Origin: Pelagibacterales bacterium SAG-MED34
Lineage (GTDB): Bacteria; Pseudomonadota; Alphaproteobacteria; Pelagibacterales; Pelagibacteraceae
Assembly (NCBI GenBank): GCA_014653665.1
Contig: JACWEE010000002.1
Coordinates: 1 to 60,023, forward strand
Length of the DNA stretch: 60,023 nucleotides
Direction: 5' to 3'
Below, piece after piece: positions 1-8,666 of this stretch (positions are counted from its first letter, which is position 1; each line of letters begins with the position of its first letter). The notes under the pieces are model-generated. The model searched no databases. It worked only from the letters and a program-made list of their open reading frames with translations, and was not told where the DNA came from. The translations under genes and the position numbers were made by a program.

Positions 1-1
1 A

Positions 2-907
2 GGAAAGCTTGCAAGCTCCCTATTAAGAAACAAGTTCGATGTTACCGTAAGAGATTTAGACAGTGGATTAGTAGAAAAATTTAAAAAGTTAGGAGCTAAA
101 TCTGCAGTGACTCCAAAAGAATTAGCTGAGAAAGTTGAGTTGATAATAACTTGTCTACCCTCGCCAGTAATATGTTCAGAGGTAATGGAAGGTTCAAATG
201 GTGTTATTGAGGGTTTATCAGAAAATAAAATTTGGCTAGAAATGAGTACTACTGATGAGCACGAAGTAAAAAGAATTGGAGATAAAATAAAAAAATTAAA
301 AGCGGTACCACTTGATGGTCCTGTAAGTGGAGGTTGTCATAGAGCAGCTACAGGTAATATTGCAATTTTTGTGGGTGGTGATCGAAAGTATTTTGAAAAG
401 ATATTGCCAGTTTTATCAACTATGGGAAGAAAAATACTACATACTGGTGAACTAGGTTCTGCATCAGTATTAAAAGTAATTACAAATTACTTGGCATCTG
501 TTCATCTTGTTGCTCTGGGTGAGGCTTGGACTGTTGCAAAAAAATCAAATTTAGACTTATCAAAAGTTTATAAAGGTATTGCCGCTTCATCAGGTAATTC
601 ATTCGTTCACGAAACAGAAAGCCAAGTGATACTAAATGGATCATACAACATTAACTTTACTATGGATTTGGTTTTAAAAGATACAGGACTTTTTAATGAA
701 TTAGCAAAAAAATTAAATTCTTCATTAGAAATTTCACCGATGGTAGTTGATATATTTAAAGATGGACAAAAAAAATATGGCTCAAGAGCTTGGTCTTCAA
801 TGATAGTAAAAAAAATGGAAGATTTAAATAATATTTCATTTAGAGCTGGGGGTTTCCCAGAAGAATTAGTTGATAATGAAGTTGAAGAAAAGGGTTATGA
901 AATTTAA
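2..907 (+). CDS. 3-hydroxyisobutyrate dehydrogenase family NAD(P)-dependent oxidoreductase (5' partial)
   Basis: This is a beta-hydroxyacid dehydrogenase that should oxidise a 3-hydroxy acid with NAD(P). The reading frame is open from base 2, so the true start lies before the window. The first visible residues (GKLASSLLRNKFDVTVRD) follow the missing Rossmann GxGxMG. The substrate motif DGPVSGG begins near base 314, and the catalytic lysine is in SVLKVITNYL near base 465. About 301 residues are visible, close to the family's usual 290-300. A GTG at 107 gives a shorter ORF but cuts off real Rossmann sequence, so it is not the start. The gene leads a rightward set with an aldehyde dehydrogenase 21 bases on, which suits sequential alcohol-to-acid oxidation. 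The substrate cannot be told from the sequence. Confidence 0.88.
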   Translation, partial: GKLASSLLRNKFDVTVRDLDSGLVEKFKKLGAKSAVTPKELAEKVELIITCLPSPVICSEVMEGSNGVIEGLSENKIWLEMSTTDEHEVKRIGDKIKKLKAVPLDGPVSGGCHRAATGNIAIFVGGDRKYFEKILPVLSTMGRKILHTGELGSASVLKVITNYLASVHLVALGEAWTVAKKSNLDLSKVYKGIAASSGNSFVHETESQVILNGSYNINFTMDLVLKDTGLFNELAKKLNSSLEISPMVVDIFKDGQKKYGSRAWSSMIVKKMEDLNNISFRAGGFPEELVDNEVEEKGYEI

Positions 908-928
908 ATTTTATGCTACAATAAATTA

Positions 929-2359
929 ATGATAGAAAAGAAAAATTTTTATATAAATGGAAAGTGGGTTTCTCCCACTAAACCCAATGACTTTGAAGTA
1001 ATTAATCCATCAACTGAAGAAGCTTTTGCAATAATTTCTTTAGGATCTGCAGAAGATGCAGATAAAGCTATAAATGCTGCCAAAATTGCATTTGAGACCT
1101 GGAGAGAAACTACAAAAGAAGAAAGATTAGCTTTACTTGAAAAGTTTGATGAAATTTATAAAAGAAGATGGGACGAAATGGTAGAGGCACAGTCTAAAGA
1201 AATGGGTGCACCTCTAGATTTTGCATCAGAAACTCATACTAAAATGGGTGCTGATATTTGTAGAAATAACATTGAGATTTTAAAAGATTTTAATTTTGAA
1301 CATCAATTTGATCCTAAATCTAATAACCATATCAGATATGAACCAATTGGAGTTTGTGGATTAATTACGCCATGGAATTATCCAATGAACCAAATCATTT
1401 TAAAAGTTATTCCTGCTTTAGCTGCTGGATGTACAATGATATTAAAACCTTCTGAAATTGCTCCAGTGTCAGCAGTATTGTTTGCTGAGATGATTGACGA
1501 AGCTGGCTTTCCTGCTGGAGTTTTTAATTTAGTGAATGGAAATGGAGAAGTTGTTGGAAATCACATGTCTGGTCATCCAGACATTGATATGATCTCATTC
1601 ACAGGATCAACAAGAGCTGGAAAACTAATTCAAAAAAATGCAGCTGATACTATAAAAAAAGTAACTCTTGAATTGGGTGGTAAAGGTGGGAATATTGTTT
1701 TCGCAGATTCATATCCTGATGCTGTTAGAGATGGTGTGAGGAATATAATGAGTAACTCAGGGCAATCATGTGATGCTCCAACAAGGATGTTGGTTGAAAA
1801 ACCAATCTATGAAAGAGCAGTTAAAGAGGCTGCTGATGAGGCAAACAAAATTAAAGTTGATCTTGCATCTAAAAAAGGTGATCACATTGGACCTGTAGTT
1901 TCAAAAGTACAATACGATAAAGTTATTAATCTTATTAATGAAGGAATTAAAGAAGGTGCAACGTTAGCTGCTGGTGGACCAGATTTGCCAAATGGACTTA
2001 ACAAAGGTTATTTTGTTAAACCAACAATTTTTTCAGATGTAAATAATGATATGAAAATTGCAAGAACCGAAATTTTTGGACCTGTACTTTCAATTATACC
2101 ATTTGAAACTGAGGAAGAGGCAATAGCAATTACAAATGATACATCTTATGGACTTGGTAATTATCTACAAACTGAAGATAAAGAAAAAGCAAAAAGGGTT
2201 GCTAGAAAAGTAAAAGCTGGAACAGTTTATATCAATGGTCAAGCCACAGATACTGGAATGCCGTTTGGTGGTTATAAACAATCTGGTAATGGTCGTGAAG
2301 GTGGTGTCTGGGGTTTTACTGAATTTTTAGAAGTTAAAGCAATTACCGGTTGGAATTAA
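929..2359 (+). CDS. NAD(P)-dependent aldehyde dehydrogenase
   Basis: This cytosolic enzyme oxidises an aldehyde to an acid with NAD(P). It has 476 residues, the normal length for the ALDH superfamily. Visible active-site parts are the oxyanion Asn150 (TPWNYP), Lys173 (LKPSE), the cofactor loop FTGSTRAGK at 224-232, the general base Glu248 (LELGGKGG) and the nucleophile Cys281 (GQSCDAPTR). It follows the HIBADH-like gene by 21 bases and precedes a VOC protein, so the three are probably co-transcribed. The C-terminal PFGGYKQSGNGREGG motif is intact. The substrate is unknown; the neighbour suggests a semialdehyde or the aldehyde product of a hydroxy acid. Confidence 0.93.
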   Translation: MIEKKNFYINGKWVSPTKPNDFEVINPSTEEAFAIISLGSAEDADKAINAAKIAFETWRETTKEERLALLEKFDEIYKRRWDEMVEAQSKEMGAPLDFASETHTKMGADICRNNIEILKDFNFEHQFDPKSNNHIRYEPIGVCGLITPWNYPMNQIILKVIPALAAGCTMILKPSEIAPVSAVLFAEMIDEAGFPAGVFNLVNGNGEVVGNHMSGHPDIDMISFTGSTRAGKLIQKNAADTIKKVTLELGGKGGNIVFADSYPDAVRDGVRNIMSNSGQSCDAPTRMLVEKPIYERAVKEAADEANKIKVDLASKKGDHIGPVVSKVQYDKVINLINEGIKEGATLAAGGPDLPNGLNKGYFVKPTIFSDVNNDMKIARTEIFGPVLSIIPFETEEEAIAITNDTSYGLGNYLQTEDKEKAKRVARKVKAGTVYINGQATDTGMPFGGYKQSGNGREGGVWGFTEFLEVKAITGWN

Positions 2360-2401
2360 TAGTTTAAATAACTTATAATCAGAATTAGTTAAGAGGTTTA
2401 T

Positions 2402-2788
2402 ATGATTGGTTATGTGATGGTAGGTACTAATAATTTAAATGCTGCTATTAATTTTTACGATAAGGTTTTAGAAGTAATTGGTTTAGATAGAAATGAGACA
2501 ATAGAAGATGACTATGCTGCATATGGAGCAAAAGGAACCAAAGATATTGAGTTTTACGTCACCAAACCTTTCAATAAAAAAGATGCTACCTTTGGAAATG
2601 GAACGCAGATCACATTTTTAACTTCATCAAGATCTAACGTAGATAAATTTCATGAAATAGGTTTAAAAGCAGGTGGAACTAGTGAGGGATCTGGTGGTGA
2701 AAGACCAGAAGGCTCTGGAGTTTATTATTCTTATCTTCGTGATTTAGATGGAAATAAAATTTGCGCCTTTACAAATAATAAAGAATAA
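2402..2788 (+). CDS. VOC (glyoxalase/dioxygenase superfamily) protein
   Basis: This small 128-residue protein belongs to the vicinal oxygen chelate superfamily. The N-terminal half (GYVMVGTNNLNAAINFYDKV) matches the start of a VOC beta-alpha-beta-beta-beta module, and the end YSYLRDLDGNKICAF matches the usual RDPDGNxI closing strand. There are two half-modules, enough for one metal site. A plausible ribosome site AAGAGG lies just before the ATG. It sits between the aldehyde dehydrogenase and a homocysteine methyltransferase-like gene that starts 5 bases on. Family members include glyoxalase I, ring-cleaving dioxygenases and resistance proteins, so no reaction can be assigned. Confidence 0.85.
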   Translation: MIGYVMVGTNNLNAAINFYDKVLEVIGLDRNETIEDDYAAYGAKGTKDIEFYVTKPFNKKDATFGNGTQITFLTSSRSNVDKFHEIGLKAGGTSEGSGGERPEGSGVYYSYLRDLDGNKICAFTNNKE

Positions 2789-2793
2789 AGTTT

Positions 2794-3708
2794 ATGTCAT
2801 ACGACTCTATCAAGACAAAATTAGAAAACAATGAAATCATTATTTTAGATGGAGGCATGGGTGCAGAACTAGAAAAAAATGGTGCTGAAATGGATAAGCA
2901 TATGTGGTGCGGAAAGTGTTCTGTTGATCATCCTGAATTAGTTAGAAAAGTACATGAGGATTATATAAATGCGGGAGCCGATGTAATTACAACTAATACT
3001 TATAGTACTACTCCAATATCAATGAGACAGTACGGTTATGAAAACTCAATAGAAAAATTCAATCAAAAAAGTGTTAAGGTTGCAAGAGAAGCAATAGAAA
3101 GTACAAACAAAGAAACTACATTAGCTGGAAGTGTATCAACTTTTGGAAACTTTTATAAACTTGGTATCAAAGCAATGATACCTGGTTTTCATGAACAACT
3201 AAGAATTTTATCTGACGCTGGAGTAGACTTAATTATTTTAGAAGCTATGTCTTCACAAGCTGACATAGTTGAAGCAATGTTAAATTGTTCAACAAAAGTA
3301 AATATACCTGTTTGGTTATCAGTATCTTGTGTAATGGATGATCAAAAAAATATAATGCTTGGATATAATGATACAATTGATTCTGATACACATGTCTATG
3401 AAAACTTTGAGACATCCATAAAAAATTTTAAAAAATTACACAATGGTCCAATTTTAGTTGCTCATTCAGATATAAATATTACGGGTCAAGCAATTCAAGC
3501 TGCAAAGAAAAATTATGATGGGGTAGTTGGAGCATATCCTAATAAAGGTTATTATGAAAAACCACATTGGCGATTTGTAGATGATATGACGCCAACTGGG
3601 TATTTAAATGAAGTTAGGTCATGGATTAAAAATGGGGCTCAGATTATAGGTGGATGCTGTGGGATCGGTGTAGATGAAATAAAAGCAATTTCAATTTTAA
3701 AAAACTAA
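2794..3708 (+). CDS. Homocysteine S-methyltransferase family protein, variant zinc site
   Basis: The fold is that of BHMT/MmuM enzymes, which move a methyl group from a donor such as glycine betaine or S-methylmethionine to homocysteine. The 304-residue chain begins the barrel with LDGGMGAELEKNG (18-30) and ends with the zinc pair GGCCG (Cys288, Cys289). The first zinc cysteine, normally in a GxNC motif 65-66 residues earlier, is not there. The matching strand reads LVAHSDINITG, with His224 64 residues before Cys288. A paralogue at 5340-6329 has the same change. Methyl transfer to homocysteine is therefore likely but not certain. The downstream MsrA, 17 bases on, also concerns methionine. Confidence 0.85.
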   Translation: MSYDSIKTKLENNEIIILDGGMGAELEKNGAEMDKHMWCGKCSVDHPELVRKVHEDYINAGADVITTNTYSTTPISMRQYGYENSIEKFNQKSVKVAREAIESTNKETTLAGSVSTFGNFYKLGIKAMIPGFHEQLRILSDAGVDLIILEAMSSQADIVEAMLNCSTKVNIPVWLSVSCVMDDQKNIMLGYNDTIDSDTHVYENFETSIKNFKKLHNGPILVAHSDINITGQAIQAAKKNYDGVVGAYPNKGYYEKPHWRFVDDMTPTGYLNEVRSWIKNGAQIIGGCCGIGVDEIKAISILKN

Positions 3709-3725
3709 AGTATATTTTAGGTATT

Positions 3726-4178
3726 ATGAAAACATTTATCGGCGGTATTGGCTGCTTTTGGGATGAAAAGAAGTATGAAGGTATAAAAGGTATAGTCTCA
3801 ACAGAATGTGGCTACTGTGGTGGAGATGAGCCAAATGTTACATACAAAGCAGTTTGTGGTGGAGATACAGGGCATATTGAAGTGGTCAAAGTTGAATATG
3901 ATGAAAAAGAAAAGTCATATGAAGACATGGTCAATTTATTTTTTGAATTGCACGACTCAACTCAGGTAAATAGACAAGGCACATATGTTGGAATTCAGTA
4001 TCGTTCTGAAATATTTTATAGCACAGAAGAGGAAAAGCTAATTGCAGAAAAAGTTTTAAACGAAGTCAACAGCAAATTAGATGGAAAAGTTTCGACTAAA
4101 GTATCAAAAGAAAAAAATTATTGTAAAGCCGAAGATTATCACCAAAAGTACGAACAAAAAAAATCATTAAAATATTGA
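3726..4178 (+). CDS. msrA: Peptide-methionine (S)-S-oxide reductase MsrA
   Basis: MsrA repairs methionine-S-sulfoxide in proteins or free methionine, using thioredoxin. The 150-residue protein has the catalytic motif GIGCFWDE with Cys10 as nucleophile, followed by GYCGG and GDTGHIEVV, all typical of the family. A second cysteine in KNYCKAEDYHQKY near residue 133 is placed to act as a resolving cysteine. The protein is a little shorter than E. coli MsrA but matches compact marine forms. It lies 17 bases after the homocysteine methyltransferase-like gene, and its stop overlaps the TTG start of the next ORF. MsrB for the R-epimer is far away at 53041-53409. Confidence 0.93.
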   Translation: MKTFIGGIGCFWDEKKYEGIKGIVSTECGYCGGDEPNVTYKAVCGGDTGHIEVVKVEYDEKEKSYEDMVNLFFELHDSTQVNRQGTYVGIQYRSEIFYSTEEEKLIAEKVLNEVNSKLDGKVSTKVSKEKNYCKAEDYHQKYEQKKSLKY

Positions 4179-5338
4179 AGAAAAAAAAATTAGTCTCTGT
4201 CAGAAATCCAGAATTAACAACAGTTAAAGATAACAAGGCCTTATGGAACATTCCTAAAACAAGAAGGTTAGGTTATAGAAATTTACATAAAATTAATAGA
4301 TACAGTATTTTTTTAAGATCTGACTTAGTTCTAAAATTAAAGTCTAAACCAAATAAAACTATCGGTAAGCTTCCTCTAGTTAAGAAGATGACTAAAAATA
4401 AATCTTTTTGTTCTTTAATTGTAGGCAATCATCAAGACATATTATTTGAAAAATACGCTAAAGATTTTAAAAAAAATCAACCTCAAACAATTATGTCAAT
4501 TACAAAAATGTTCGTTAATTTATTTACTGGAGAATTGATTACTAAAGGATTAATAGATCTTAATAAAAAAGTTTCTTACTATTTACCAAAAATTGGAAGT
4601 GGCTATGCAAACGCAAAAATCCAAGATGTCTTAAACATGAATATTATAAACTCTTATACTGAAGATTATACCAAGTCATACTCATCTTCGTTTTTACACG
4701 AACCTGTTGGGGGATGGAGACTGCCTAAAAATCTTAAAAATCATCTAAGCCAGGAGGAATATTTAAATACAATTAAAAAATCAAAAAATAAAAGTTTGAT
4801 TAATAATTCTGAATATGCTTTTTATAAATCCGCAAATACAGATGTAGTTGGATTAATAATAGAAAAAGTTAGTGGTAGAACTTTAAGAGATTGGGTTTTA
4901 TCTGCAGTTGAGGCTGCAGGATTTGAAGATGGATTATATATTGCATCAGATAGATATGGTATGCCATGGATGTCTGGGGGTGGTTGCTTAATTACAAGAG
5001 ATTTTTTACGAATGGGTTTACTTTTTGCAAGAAAAGGTATGGGTGTTGAAAATAGAAAAGTTGGATCTTCATCATTTTTTAATAAAACAATTGATAATGT
5101 AGGTCCAAAATATATGGATTTATCTAAGGACAAATATTTATATTATTCAAATTCTACAATGGTTTCAGGCAACATGATTGGGCATTCAGGATATGGTGGT
5201 CAGTTTCTTGCAACAAACTTTAAAACTGGAAATGTAGCAGCCTTTTTTTCTGTTCTAGAGACAAAATCAGCAACGAAAGAAAGTTATAAAACTGATATGA
5301 TTAATATGCTGATAGATTTAGTTAATAAAAAATATTGA
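4175..5338 (+). CDS. Serine hydrolase of the beta-lactamase / class C PBP family
   Basis: This is a beta-lactamase-fold serine hydrolase; relatives act as esterases, peptidases or amide hydrolases rather than true beta-lactamases. The SxxK motif is Ser108-Ile-Thr-Lys111, the tyrosine motif is around Tyr217 (YKSAN, slightly unlike the usual YxN), and the third box is GHSGYGGQF near residue 334. The chain has 387 residues. The TTG at 4175 overlaps the msrA stop, which suggests translational coupling, but the first 30 or so basic residues are weakly conserved in character and the start could be later. There is no clear signal peptide. It is the last gene of the rightward set and meets a leftward gene with a 1-base gap. 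Confidence 0.8.
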   Translation: MKKKKLVSVRNPELTTVKDNKALWNIPKTRRLGYRNLHKINRYSIFLRSDLVLKLKSKPNKTIGKLPLVKKMTKNKSFCSLIVGNHQDILFEKYAKDFKKNQPQTIMSITKMFVNLFTGELITKGLIDLNKKVSYYLPKIGSGYANAKIQDVLNMNIINSYTEDYTKSYSSSFLHEPVGGWRLPKNLKNHLSQEEYLNTIKKSKNKSLINNSEYAFYKSANTDVVGLIIEKVSGRTLRDWVLSAVEAAGFEDGLYIASDRYGMPWMSGGGCLITRDFLRMGLLFARKGMGVENRKVGSSSFFNKTIDNVGPKYMDLSKDKYLYYSNSTMVSGNMIGHSGYGGQFLATNFKTGNVAAFFSVLETKSATKESYKTDMINMLIDLVNKKY

Positions 5339-5339
5339 A

Positions 5340-6329
5340 TTAAGAATATCTATCAATTAATTTTTTTAGATGTTTATCTGTAACACCGCAGCATCCCCCA
5401 ATGATTTGAATTTGGTTATCAATTAACTTTTCACATTCATAAGCAAAATCTTCTTCGGAAGAAGTCACAATAGCTTTATGAGACTTTGTATCAAACTTAT
5501 GTATCTCAGGATATAACATCATCGGACCATTCCAATTATTTTTAATTACTTGCAATCCTTCAAAAGAGTCGACCAACCAGGTATGCATGATGCCATAAAC
5601 ATCTCCACCTATGCTAGTAAGTGACTTTACAATATCTTCTAAAAGTACAATTTTATCATCAGGTATAAATTTTGGTTGCTCTTTATATTTGGTTTCATCA
5701 TAAATTAACGAATTTTCTTTTTCCGCACCAAAATTTCTACCAATAACACTGTTATCAAATTTGCTTATACAACAACTTAGCCCAACCCAAACTGGTAACC
5801 CAGTTTCTAAAGCAGCATTCAATAAAATTTTTGAATGATCAATATCAAGTAACATTTCTAAAATTAAAATATCTGCTCCCTCCTCTTTTAAAATTTTAGC
5901 AGCTTCTTTATAATTTTGTTCCTCTTGATTAAAAGAAGGTATGTACCTAGGATTTGGCACAAATTCATTTTCCTTTAATGAAAAAAAATTTGATAAACTT
6001 CCAGCAACCCCAATTTTATTTTCTTTACCTTTGTTTATTATTGCCTGTCTAGCTAATTTGACTGATTGTTTAATAAATTCTTTAGTTTCTGCTCCACGAT
6101 TAATACTTTCAAGATTATGTTTGGTTGAACTAAAAGTATTTGCTGTAATCAAATCGGAACCTGCATCAATAAACTTTTCATGTACTTTAATTACTATTTC
6201 TGGAGATATTATTGAGGCTAAGGCAGAAAAAGCAGGAGACATTTCACCCCCAAGAGAGGCTATTTCTGATCCATTTCCTCCATCTAAAAATATTTTTGAT
6301 TTTGATTTTAACTTTTCCTTAAAAAGCAT
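5340..6329 (-). CDS. Homocysteine S-methyltransferase family protein, second paralogue
   Basis: This 329-residue protein is a diverged paralogue of the one at 2794-3708. It has the first-strand motif FLDGGNGSEIA (14-24), the ITANTFSSTK strand (61-70) and the zinc pair GGCCG (Cys313, Cys314). As in the paralogue, the first zinc cysteine is missing; the equivalent strand reads GIMHTWLVD, with His249 64 residues before Cys313. Methyl transfer to homocysteine from betaine, dimethylsulfoniopropionate or S-methylmethionine is the family role, but the altered site leaves the donor and even the acceptor open. It is the last gene of a leftward operon (Fe-ADH, amidase, DMT permease, this gene) and directly abuts the permease gene. 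Confidence 0.84.
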   Translation of the reverse strand: MLFKEKLKSKSKIFLDGGNGSEIASLGGEMSPAFSALASIISPEIVIKVHEKFIDAGSDLITANTFSSTKHNLESINRGAETKEFIKQSVKLARQAIINKGKENKIGVAGSLSNFFSLKENEFVPNPRYIPSFNQEEQNYKEAAKILKEEGADILILEMLLDIDHSKILLNAALETGLPVWVGLSCCISKFDNSVIGRNFGAEKENSLIYDETKYKEQPKFIPDDKIVLLEDIVKSLTSIGGDVYGIMHTWLVDSFEGLQVIKNNWNGPMMLYPEIHKFDTKSHKAIVTSSEEDFAYECEKLIDNQIQIIGGCCGVTDKHLKKLIDRYS

Positions 6330-7223
6330 TTATTTTTCATCTTTTGGGGCGAGCACTACTGCTAAAATTCCTCCTAAAACAATCATTGCACTACCTACAA
6401 CTTCTCGCCAACCAAATGTTTCATCTGTTAAAATTCCTGCTGATATAACTCCAACAACTACTTCGCTTAAGTATAATATTGCGCAAAGACCTGCTCCTAA
6501 AACTGAGGGTGACCACATGATAACTACCCCTGTTGGAATAAAATAAAATACTGAAATAAGAACTAAAAAAGTAAACATTGATGAAAAAGCCTCAATGGGT
6601 GGCATTGGTCCTAGATAATCTTTTAAAATAAAGCCAGCAAAAATATTAAATATTGTTCCATAAACAAAAAATGAAAATATTACTGGGAAAACACCATCTG
6701 TTTTTGTAATTTCTAAACGTACTAAGCCGGCTCCAAAAAGCACACCTCCTACTAACGCCAACCAATCACCTGCATTTTGTGGTAATGGTATGATATTAGA
6801 TTGGCTAAAAACAACCCACAAACCTCCAAGCGCTAAACTTAAAGTTAAAACTCTTTCTAAACCAGGTCTTTTCTTTAAAAAATATATTTCAAATATGGTG
6901 GTCCAGATAGGTATCATGTAAAACATAATCAATGCACGGACAACATCTGTTAATAAAAAACTTAAAGCGTAACAAATAAAACCACTACCAGTTAAGAAAC
7001 CAATAAATGGAATTTCTAATCCTGATGTTCGACCTTTATATTTTCTCCATAAAGATAAAGGTGTAAGCAATATAATTCCTATCATCATTTGAGAAATAGT
7101 TCCCCAACCTCCAGTTAAGCCGCCATCTTCTAAAATTCTTTGAGGAAGCCAATAAACTCCCCATGACCCAGCAGCTATAGCTAATGCAAAAGCTATTTTA
7201 AAATGATGTTTGTGTCTGACCAT
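6330..7223 (-). CDS. EamA/DMT family permease
   Basis: This integral membrane protein of 297 residues has about ten hydrophobic segments in two repeats, the layout of EamA-type drug/metabolite transporters. The N-terminus (SWGVYWLPQRILEDGG) and the mid-protein FYMIPIWTTIFEIYFLKKRP region resemble the family, including the loop before the second half. Such permeases usually export small metabolites, but substrates are rarely known. Its ATG overlaps the stop of the amidase gene by one base (TAATG), and its stop abuts the start of the second homocysteine methyltransferase-like gene. It may therefore move a substrate or product of that set. Confidence 0.87.
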   Translation of the reverse strand: MVRHKHHFKIAFALAIAAGSWGVYWLPQRILEDGGLTGGWGTISQMMIGIILLTPLSLWRKYKGRTSGLEIPFIGFLTGSGFICYALSFLLTDVVRALIMFYMIPIWTTIFEIYFLKKRPGLERVLTLSLALGGLWVVFSQSNIIPLPQNAGDWLALVGGVLFGAGLVRLEITKTDGVFPVIFSFFVYGTIFNIFAGFILKDYLGPMPPIEAFSSMFTFLVLISVFYFIPTGVVIMWSPSVLGAGLCAILYLSEVVVGVISAGILTDETFGWREVVGSAMIVLGGILAVVLAPKDEK

Positions 7224-8654
7224 TAATTTAGTTTTGGTTTATGATTAGAAAAATTAAAGATTTCCTCATATCTTTTTGCAAAAGATATCACTTTTAAATC
7301 TTCTTTTTGTTTAGCTATAATTTGAATACCAATTGGAAATCCATCTTGATTAAAACCAATTGGTAATGAAATCGATGGTAAGTAAAAAAGACTCGCAAAT
7401 ATATGTATTTCAATCCATCTATGGTAAGTATCCATTACTTGGTCATTAATTTTTTCAGGGTGTCTTAAATTTTTATCAAAAGGGAATGATTGTTGAGATG
7501 GTAAAGCTAAAAAATCAAAGCTACCAAATAAACTATTTACATCATTTGATAATTCAATTCTTGAATTAAGAGCTAATTTTACATCTTCATCTGTGAGCTT
7601 AATGCCTTTTTTGTATTCCCATATCGCCTGTGGCGTCATTTCATTAACATCTTTAATATTCATTGCAATAATTTCCTCATTAATATCTTCATAAATACTT
7701 TTGGCTCGCAATGTACCCCAGCAATTCCATAATTTATTGGCGTCTATTTTTGGTTTTAAATATTCAATTGAAACTTTATGCTTTTCAAGATTATTTAATT
7801 GTTTGCTACATATTTCAACTAACTCAGGATCATATTGATATTTACCATTCATATCAGATAACCATCCAATTTTTATCTTTGAAAATTCTTGATCATTTAA
7901 ATTAGTATTTCTAAATGAAGTATTTAAACTAAAAGAAATTGAATCTTCTTTATGTTCTCCAACTATAACATCTAGAAGAATAGACATATCTTCAGGTGTT
8001 CTTGCAAGACATCCTGGCGTTGAGATAATTGGTAGACTCTTTTTTTTTTTCATTTGTTCGAAGGTCAGGCAGAAGTCCTGGGGTAGGTCTGAAACCATAA
8101 ACATTTGCATAGGCTGCAGGAGTTCTGCAAGAGCCCATCATATCTGTTCCATCTGCAAACGGTAGTAGCTCTGCTGCAACAGCTACACCAGCTCCACCAC
8201 TTGATCCGCCTGATGATTGAGTATTTCCATATATGTTGGGCGTTATTCCAAATAGTCTGTTTGCTGTATGTGCGCCAACTCCTAATTCAGCTGTATTTGT
8301 TTTTCCAATCATGATTCCACCAGCATCTATTTGACGATCAACGATTATAGAATTTTTTTTTGGAAAGTTATCTTTATATCCAGGAAAACCACAAGTAGTT
8401 GGAAAACCAACTACATCCAATAAATCTTTTGATGCTAAGGGAAGACCAAACAATGGTTTACTTGCATCAAAGTTTTTATCTTTATCATTAGCCTCATTTA
8501 TTATCTCTTCTTCATCTTTTATTGAGACAATAGCATTTAGAGAAGGGTTGTATTTTTTAATTCTTTCTAAGTAAAAGCTAACAACTTCTCTTACTGAAAT
8601 CTCTTTTTTATGAATTAAAGAAATAATTTCTTTTACTGATCTATTTTCAAGCAT
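7223..8654 (-). pseudogene. Amidase (amidase signature family), frameshifted in an A11 run
   Basis: The gene encodes an amidase-signature hydrolase split over two frames. The N-terminal part (from ATG at 8654) carries the catalytic lysine in ASKDLLDV, the GGSSGG loop and GSCRTPA with the nucleophilic serine. It then runs into a premature stop at 7992. The C-terminal part continues in another frame from about 8050 to 7223 with the usual CLARTPEDM motif. The frames switch at a run of eleven T on the + strand (8040-8050); ten would give one continuous product of about 476 residues. The break may be a sequencing error, a real mutation or a slippage site. The gene sits 12 bases after the Fe-ADH gene and overlaps the DMT permease. 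Confidence 0.86.
8040..8050 (-). repeat. A11 homopolymer at the amidase frameshift
   Basis: Eleven consecutive T on the + strand read as A11 in the amidase message. Upstream codons end in NEKKK and downstream codons resume with KSLPIISTPG; the frames match only if the run has ten (or thirteen) bases. Long A runs are prone to sequencing error and also to polymerase slippage. Confidence 0.9.
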
Positions 8655-8666
8655 TAGAATTTATTA

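Noticed and set aside
2760-2800. SAM-type riboswitch before the homocysteine methyltransferase genes
   Set aside because: SAR11 genomes are known to carry SAM-V before bhmT, but here the gaps are only 5 and 0 bases, too short for any aptamer.
4822-5133. A 103-residue ORF on the - strand
   Set aside because: It is a shadow within the serine hydrolase gene.
5941-6546. A 201-residue ORF on the + strand
   Set aside because: It is antisense to the homocysteine methyltransferase-like and permease genes, both of which are well supported; its product has no recognisable domain.
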